Below are positions 32,964 to 36,407 of a DNA stretch of 36,407 nt, in pieces. The position numbers and the translations under genes are program-made. The DNA lies in NCBI GenBank assembly GCA_035296625.1, contig DATHAO010000006.1, forward strand, positions 1-36,407, written 5' to 3'. Numbering within the stretch: the stretch's first letter is position 1; each line of letters starts with the position of its first letter. Below the pieces are notes generated by a model, which saw only the letters and a list, made by a program, of their open reading frames with translations, was not told where the DNA came from and made no database searches. Origin of the DNA: DATCLS01 sp035296625 (lineage in GTDB: Bacteria > Actinomycetota > Acidimicrobiia > Acidimicrobiales > VFJN01).

Positions 32964-33626
32964 ATGCGCACCACCTTGCCTTCCGGCACGCCCGCCGAGC
33001 TCGCCCGGCCGTCGAGCGGCGAGGCGCCGTCGCGGGGGCTCGTGGTCATCCCCGACATCGGCAGCCTCCGGCCTCTGTTCGACGAGATGGTGCAGCGGCT
33101 GGCCGACGAGCAGGGCTGGGCGGTCTGCGCGTTCGACCTGTGGCCCGGCCGCGATGACCTGCCCACGCTGGCCGACCGGCTCGAGGCGGCCGGCACGGTC
33201 GACGACGCCCGCGTCCTGGGCGACGCCGCGATGGCCGCCGACCTGACCGGGGCCGACGAGGTCGCCGTCGTCGGGTTCTGCATGGGCGGCATGTACGCCC
33301 TGAAGGCCGCCGGCACCGGGCGCTTCGTTCGGGCCGCGGCGTTCTACGGCATGGCCCGTGTCCCCGAGATGTGGCGGAGCCCGACCCAGGGCGAGCCGCT
33401 CGACGCCCTGGCCCGCCCCGAGGCGTGCCCGGCCCTGGCGATCGTGGGCACGATCGATCCGTGGCTGCCGGCCGACGACGTCGAGGCCCTGGAGGCGGCG
33501 GGCGTCGAGGTCGTCCGCTACGAGGGTGCGGACCACGGGTTCGTCCACGACCCGTCGCGCCCGGCCCATCGTCCCGACGACGCCGCCGACGCCTGGCGCC
33601 GCGTCCTCGCCCACCTCGGCTCCTGA
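32964..33626 (+). CDS. Dienelactone hydrolase family protein
   Basis: A 220-residue cytosolic alpha/beta hydrolase. The nucleophile elbow is GFCMGG with Cys as in dienelactone hydrolase; the acid is in IDPWLPADD and the histidine in GADHGFVHDP. GLVVIPDIGSLRPLFDEMVQRLADE and AVCAFDLWPGR form the core strands. The triad is complete, unlike the lipoprotein hydrolase elsewhere in this window. The natural substrate is unknown. ATG 32964 has GGAGG 11 nt upstream; an in-frame GTG at 32946 would add six residues. It follows disA by 65 bases and may be co-transcribed. Confidence 0.9.
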   Translation: MRTTLPSGTPAELARPSSGEAPSRGLVVIPDIGSLRPLFDEMVQRLADEQGWAVCAFDLWPGRDDLPTLADRLEAAGTVDDARVLGDAAMAADLTGADEVAVVGFCMGGMYALKAAGTGRFVRAAAFYGMARVPEMWRSPTQGEPLDALARPEACPALAIVGTIDPWLPADDVEALEAAGVEVVRYEGADHGFVHDPSRPAHRPDDAADAWRRVLAHLGS

Positions 33627-33776
33627 CCCGGTCCACCGGGCGCAGCGCCGTTGCGGGTCGCCAGGTGGCCGGGACACCACATCACCGCGGCGCCCAAGCG
33701 CTCCGCTGGCGCCGGGATGCCCGGTCGCAGCTCCCGGGCTCCGGGATGCACGTTGCTCCTCCGGGGCTCCGGGCCT

Positions 33777-33810
33777 CCGGGATGCCGGGATGCCGGGATG
33801 CCGGGTCGAC
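33777..33810. repeat. 8-bp tandem repeat
   Basis: GATGCCGG is repeated three times in a row from 33781 to 33804, flanked by partial units (CTCCGG before, GTCGACGG after). It lies in the 266-base gap between the convergent dienelactone hydrolase and Crp genes. The rest of the gap holds related CCGGGAT and CTCCGGG words but no gene that I can see. Confidence 0.6.
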
Positions 33811-33892
33811 GGTCCCACGCCGTCACGGCGACCGCCGTCCGGTCGTCGCCCAGCGCGTCCGGCGCGCTCGGCCACGACGGGACGGCCGGCGC

Positions 33893-34552
33893 TCAGCGTG
33901 ACCGGCGCTCCAGCTGCTCCCGATTCGTGATGCGGTAGCGCCGGTCCGACTGGGCGATCCAGCCGAGGCGCACGAAGCTGGCGATCGCCTTGTTCACCCG
34001 TTCGCGCGAGGCTCCGACCATGGCTGCCAGCTCCTCCTGCGTGACGGGAAGGCTGAACTCGTCATCGCCCCCCGCCATTTCGACCAGCCGCTTCGCCGTA
34101 CGCCCCGTGACGTCGAGGAACACGGTGTCGGCGAGCGCCACGTCCATGTTGCGCAGCCGCCCGGCCAGCAGGTTGACGACGCCCCACAGCAGCTCGGGTC
34201 GCTGCTCGTAGATCTCCCGCACCGGGCCGTAGCCGATGACCAGCACCCGCGACATCTCGAGCGCCCGGGCCTCGGCCGACCGACCCCGCCCCTCGAACAG
34301 GCCCATCTCTCCGAACAGATCGCCGCCCTCCATGAGCGCGACCACCGACTCGCGCCCGTCGATCGACCGCTTGGCGATGGCGATGCGCCCGTCGACGACC
34401 ACGTAGAGCCGATCCGGCTCGTCCTCCTCGTGGAAGAGGACGTCGCCACGACGCAGTTCCTCGACCCCGCTGGCGGCGGTCAGCTTCTCGAGCTCGGCGG
34501 GTGTCAGTTGGGCGAAGAGAGGGACGCTCGCGAGCAACTCGGTGGGGGTCAT
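33893..34552 (-). CDS. Crp/Fnr-family transcriptional regulator
   Basis: A 219-residue regulator. The N-terminal cyclic-nucleotide-binding domain has LASVPLFAQLTPAELEKLTAAS, GDVLFHEEDEPDRLYVVVDGRIAIAKRS and GGDLFGEMGLFEG; the last stretch, with SAEARALEMSRVLVI after it, covers the phosphate-binding cassette. The C-terminal helix-turn-helix has LPVTQEELAAMVGASRERVNKAIASFVRLGWI. It resembles actinobacterial Crp. The longer open frame to 34735 is unlikely to be coding: ATG 34552 gives the family N-terminus and lies 8 nt after TATCGT on the minus strand. It is divergent from ispD, with 200 bases between. Confidence 0.92.
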   Translation of the reverse strand: MTPTELLASVPLFAQLTPAELEKLTAASGVEELRRGDVLFHEEDEPDRLYVVVDGRIAIAKRSIDGRESVVALMEGGDLFGEMGLFEGRGRSAEARALEMSRVLVIGYGPVREIYEQRPELLWGVVNLLAGRLRNMDVALADTVFLDVTGRTAKRLVEMAGGDDEFSLPVTQEELAAMVGASRERVNKAIASFVRLGWIAQSDRRYRITNREQLERRSR

Positions 34553-34560
34553 CACCGGGA

Positions 34561-34566
34561 ACGATA
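34561..34566 (-). promoter_or_regulatory. Predicted -10 hexamer for leaderless crp-like gene
   Basis: On the minus strand TATCGT ends 8 nt before ATG 34552, with no Shine-Dalgarno. Confidence 0.55.
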
Positions 34567-34735
34567 ACGACGGGGCCGCCCAACGTCCGGACGGGACGCT
34601 CGCGAGGCCGATCCGCTCGCCTACGTGGCGCTCCACCACCCATCGGCGGGCCCGTACGGCGGTGCGTGTCCGGGGACCGCGCTCCGTGTCATCCGGGGCG
34701 CGACGGCCGGGACGGGTCCGCGCCGTCCACGGCAC

Positions 34736-34741
34736 TAGCCT
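34736..34741 (+). promoter_or_regulatory. Predicted -10 hexamer for ispD
   Basis: TAGCCT lies 11 nt before ATG 34753. The spacing is longer than at the other sites, so a very short leader is possible. Confidence 0.4.
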
Positions 34742-34752
34742 GCACGGCCGTC

Positions 34753-35388
34753 ATGGGCTCCGTGTGGGTGATCGTGGTGGCCGCGGGCAGCGGCAGCAGG
34801 TTCGGTCGTCCCAAGCAGTACGAGGCGCTCGGCGGCCGCCGAGTCCTCGACTGGTCGCTCGACGCCGCCCGGGCGGTGGCCGACGGCATCGTGCTGGTCG
34901 TGCCCGCCGACCGGCTCGTCATGCCCGAGCCGGCCGCGGACGCCGTGGTGGCCGGCGGCGCCACCCGCTCGTCCTCGGTGCGCGCCGGCCTGGCGTCGGT
35001 GCCCGCGGACGCCGAGGTGCTGCTCGTGCACGACGGCGCTCGTCCGCTGGCCGGGGCCGCCCTGTTCAGCGCGGGCGTGGCGGCCGTCCGGGCGGGAGCC
35101 GAGGCCGTGGTGCCGGCCGTGGCCGTGACAGACACGCTGCGGCACCGGTCCGGCGGGCTGGTGCCCCGCGACGACCTCGTGGCCGTGCAGACCCCGCAGG
35201 CGTTCCGGGCGGCCACCCTGCGCGCCGCCCACGTCGGCGAGCCGGAGGCCACCGACGACGCATCGCTGGTCGAGGCCGCAGGTGGCATGGTGGTCCTCGT
35301 GGACGGCTCGCCCGGCAACATCAAGATCACCCACCCACTCGACCTGGTCGTGGCCGGTGCCGTGCTCGCCGCCGGGGCGGCGCCGTGA
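34753..35388 (+). CDS. ispD: 2-C-methyl-D-erythritol 4-phosphate cytidylyltransferase
   Basis: MEP-pathway enzyme that couples CTP to methylerythritol phosphate. The nucleotide-binding N-terminus is VIVVAAGSGSRFGRPKQYEALGGRRVLDWSL. GGATRSSSVRAGL, VLLVHDGARPL and VVPAVAVTDTL follow, and DDLVAVQTPQAFRAATL is the dimer and substrate loop. EATDDASLVEAAG and NIKITHPLDL close the fold. The 211-residue length is a little short but normal for actinobacteria. ATG 34753 is inside a longer open frame that begins over the Crp gene. The stop overlaps the ispF start (GTGA), so the two are coupled. Confidence 0.95.
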   Translation: MGSVWVIVVAAGSGSRFGRPKQYEALGGRRVLDWSLDAARAVADGIVLVVPADRLVMPEPAADAVVAGGATRSSSVRAGLASVPADAEVLLVHDGARPLAGAALFSAGVAAVRAGAEAVVPAVAVTDTLRHRSGGLVPRDDLVAVQTPQAFRAATLRAAHVGEPEATDDASLVEAAGGMVVLVDGSPGNIKITHPLDLVVAGAVLAAGAAP

Positions 35389-35990
35389 CCGAGGCCGTGA
35401 CCGGCGCTGCCGTCGCCGACGTGCCTGGGGCCGAACGCGCGCTCGCCGGGCTGGCGCTGCGGGTGGGGCAGGGCTTCGACGTCCACCCGTTCTCCGACGA
35501 CCCCGAGCGGCCGCTCGTGCTGGGCGGCGTCCACTTCACCGACGGCCGGGGCCTCGCCGGGCACAGCGACGCCGACGTCATCGCCCACGCCGTCACCGAC
35601 GCCCTGCTCGGGGCGTGCGGCCTCGGTGACATCGGCCAGCACTTCCCCGACACGGACCCGGCGCTCGCCGGCGCCGACTCGTTCGAACTGCTGGGCCGGG
35701 CCGTTGCGGACGTGCGTGCCGCCGGCTGGGTCCCCCAGAACGTCGACTGCACGGTCGTGCTCGACCGGCCCAGTCTCGCCCCTCACCGCGACGCGATCCA
35801 GCGCGGCCTCGGCACCGTCGTGGGCGCACCGGTCACCGTGAAGGGCAAGCGCCCCGAGGGCCTGGGTGCGCTCGGCCGCGGCGAGGGCGTCGCCTGCTTC
35901 GCCGTCGCCCTGGTCACGGGCCGACCCGCGCCGCCGCCCGCCCGGGCTGCGGCCCCCCCGGCGCCTCCACCGGGGGTCCGGCGTGGCTGA
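35385..35990 (+). CDS. ispF: 2-C-methyl-D-erythritol 2,4-cyclodiphosphate synthase
   Basis: Forms the cyclic diphosphate of the MEP pathway. Zinc ligands Asp32 and His34 are in QGFDVHPF, and the third His is in GLAGHSDADVIAHAVTDALLGA. GDIGQHFPDTDP and VDCTVVLDRP follow, then KGKRPEGLGALGRGEGVACFAVALV at the end. The start GTG 35385 overlaps the ispD stop and gives about 24 more N-terminal residues than usual; an in-frame GTG at 35463 would give the usual N-terminus. The C-terminus after residue 180 is a Pro/Ala tail. In many actinobacteria cysS comes next; here a Gly-rich gene follows instead. Confidence 0.94.
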   Translation: MTEAVTGAAVADVPGAERALAGLALRVGQGFDVHPFSDDPERPLVLGGVHFTDGRGLAGHSDADVIAHAVTDALLGACGLGDIGQHFPDTDPALAGADSFELLGRAVADVRAAGWVPQNVDCTVVLDRPSLAPHRDAIQRGLGTVVGAPVTVKGKRPEGLGALGRGEGVACFAVALVTGRPAPPPARAAAPPAPPPGVRRG

Positions 35991-36102
35991 CCCTCGCACC
36001 ACGCTCCCGGCGTCGTCCGCGTCGCCAGGCGCTTTCGGCTACGGACGGAACAGACGTCGGCGCTGCCGGCCGGCACGCGAATCTCGCGGTCGCCCTGGCC
36101 CC

Positions 36103-36110
36103 GGAGGAGA
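36103..36110 (+). promoter_or_regulatory. Ribosome binding site of the Gly/Arg-rich gene
   Basis: GGAGGAGA lies 5 nt before ATG 36116. It is one of the clearest Shine-Dalgarno sequences in the window and supports this as a real gene. Confidence 0.65.
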
Positions 36111-36115
36111 TCGAC

Positions 36116-36407
36116 ATGAGCCCAGGACGTAGCGGATCCTCGGGCCGGGGCCGGCCCGGCGCCGGCCGCGGCGCTCCCGGCCAGGGCGGCGGTGGTCGCT
36201 CCGGCGGCCGCGGCGGTCCCGGCGCGCCGGGTGGCCGGTCCGGCGCGACCCACGGGTCGGGTTCCGGCCGGAGCGGCGGCGGGGGCCGCGGAGCGGGCGG
36301 CGGCTCTGCCGGCGGTCGCAGCTCCGGCGGATGGGGCTCGGGCGGTGGTCGCAGCTCCGGCGGTTGGGGCACGGGCGGTGGCTCGGGCGGTCGTCGCGGT
36401 TCCGGCG
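36116..36407 (+). CDS. Gly/Arg/Ser-rich N-terminus of a protein, probably RlmB/TrmH-type rRNA methyltransferase (cut by window end)
   Basis: The frame is open from ATG 36116 to the window edge, giving 97 residues made almost only of Gly, Arg and Ser. It begins MSPGRSGSSGRGRPG and later has an 11-residue repeat, GGRSSGGWGSG, twice. This is a disordered, basic, RGG-like segment of the kind that binds RNA. No catalytic domain lies inside the window. In actinobacteria the gene after ispF (or cysS) is often the 23S rRNA 2'-O-methyltransferase rlmB, which tends to have a basic disordered N-terminus, so that is the best guess, made from context only. Confidence 0.5.
   Translation, partial: MSPGRSGSSGRGRPGAGRGAPGQGGGGRSGGRGGPGAPGGRSGATHGSGSGRSGGGGRGAGGGSAGGRSSGGWGSGGGRSSGGWGTGGGSGGRRGSG
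36314..36379 (+). repeat. 33-bp tandem repeat in the Gly-rich gene
   Basis: GGTCGCAGCTCCGGCGG recurs at 36314 and 36347 (period 33, in frame), encoding two GGRSSGGWG units; a diverged third unit follows. Confidence 0.55.

Noticed and set aside
34553..34735. N-terminal extension of the Crp-like protein
   Set aside because: The added 61 residues are Arg/Pro-rich and cover the intergenic promoter region; the family start is at ATG 34552.
36302..36379. CRISPR-like spacing of repeats at the right edge
   Set aside because: The 33-bp units are contiguous, in frame and encode a Gly-rich peptide repeat; there are no unique spacers.

Overview
The window is a very GC-rich, densely coded stretch of an actinobacterial chromosome. 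Gene content and order point to the class Acidimicrobiia or a close relative; this is inference, since no rRNA or other decisive marker is present. The evidence is the actinobacterial block of DUF2342 metalloprotease, tilS, hpt, ftsH, folE, folP, folB, folK, DUF2520, panC, panD, coaX, lysS, clpC, radA, disA, ispD and ispF, plus DUF2510 and DUF3039 proteins and the many GTG starts. I saw no tRNA, rRNA, CRISPR array, prophage or insertion sequence.

Layout. Bases 1-17121, nearly all on the + strand, form the first conserved block: tRNA-Ile lysidine synthetase, purine salvage, FtsH protease, the folate pathway (folE, folP, folB, folK), pantothenate and CoA (DUF2520 reductase-like, panC, panD, coaX), NAD (nadB, nadC) and lysyl-tRNA synthetase. 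Set into it are a phosphatase-like protein between folP and folB, a DUF2510/scramblase-like protein, and a minus-strand alpha/beta-hydrolase lipoprotein. Bases 17122-26440 are an accessory segment, mostly on the minus strand: a beta-propeller-like protein, an orphan LuxR response regulator with the wreck of its sensor kinase, an MFS transporter, a thioesterase, a HIT-like protein, a GNAT, DUF3039, YjbR, an AlkB-like oxygenase, an Rrf2 regulator and a polyprenyl diphosphate synthase. Bases 26441-36407 are the second conserved block: clpC, an LppM-like protein, radA, disA, a dienelactone hydrolase, a Crp/Fnr regulator, ispD and ispF, and the start of a Gly/Arg-rich protein that is probably an rRNA methyltransferase.

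How the genes work together. Folate genes supply dihydropteroate precursors. panC/panD and the DUF2520 protein feed pantothenate to coaX. nadB and nadC belong to de novo NAD synthesis, but nadA is not here. ispD and ispF are MEP-pathway steps whose C5 products are the substrates of the polyprenyl synthase. clpC, radA and disA cover proteolysis, recombination and c-di-AMP signalling.

Main observations. (1) At least a dozen genes start 6-8 nt after a TANNNT hexamer with no Shine-Dalgarno, the signature of leaderless transcripts; this also corrects several start codons. (2) Three separate enzyme-fold proteins have lost catalytic residues: a PTP-fold protein with Cys to Gln, an alpha/beta-hydrolase with Ser to Ala, and a HIT protein lacking all three motif histidines. 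(3) A sensor kinase is reduced to its membrane part plus the tail of its ATPase domain, overlapping an intact response regulator. (4) nadB has no ATG, GTG or TTG upstream of its FAD-binding motif. (5) Short tandem or direct repeats cluster at the 3' ends of several genes.
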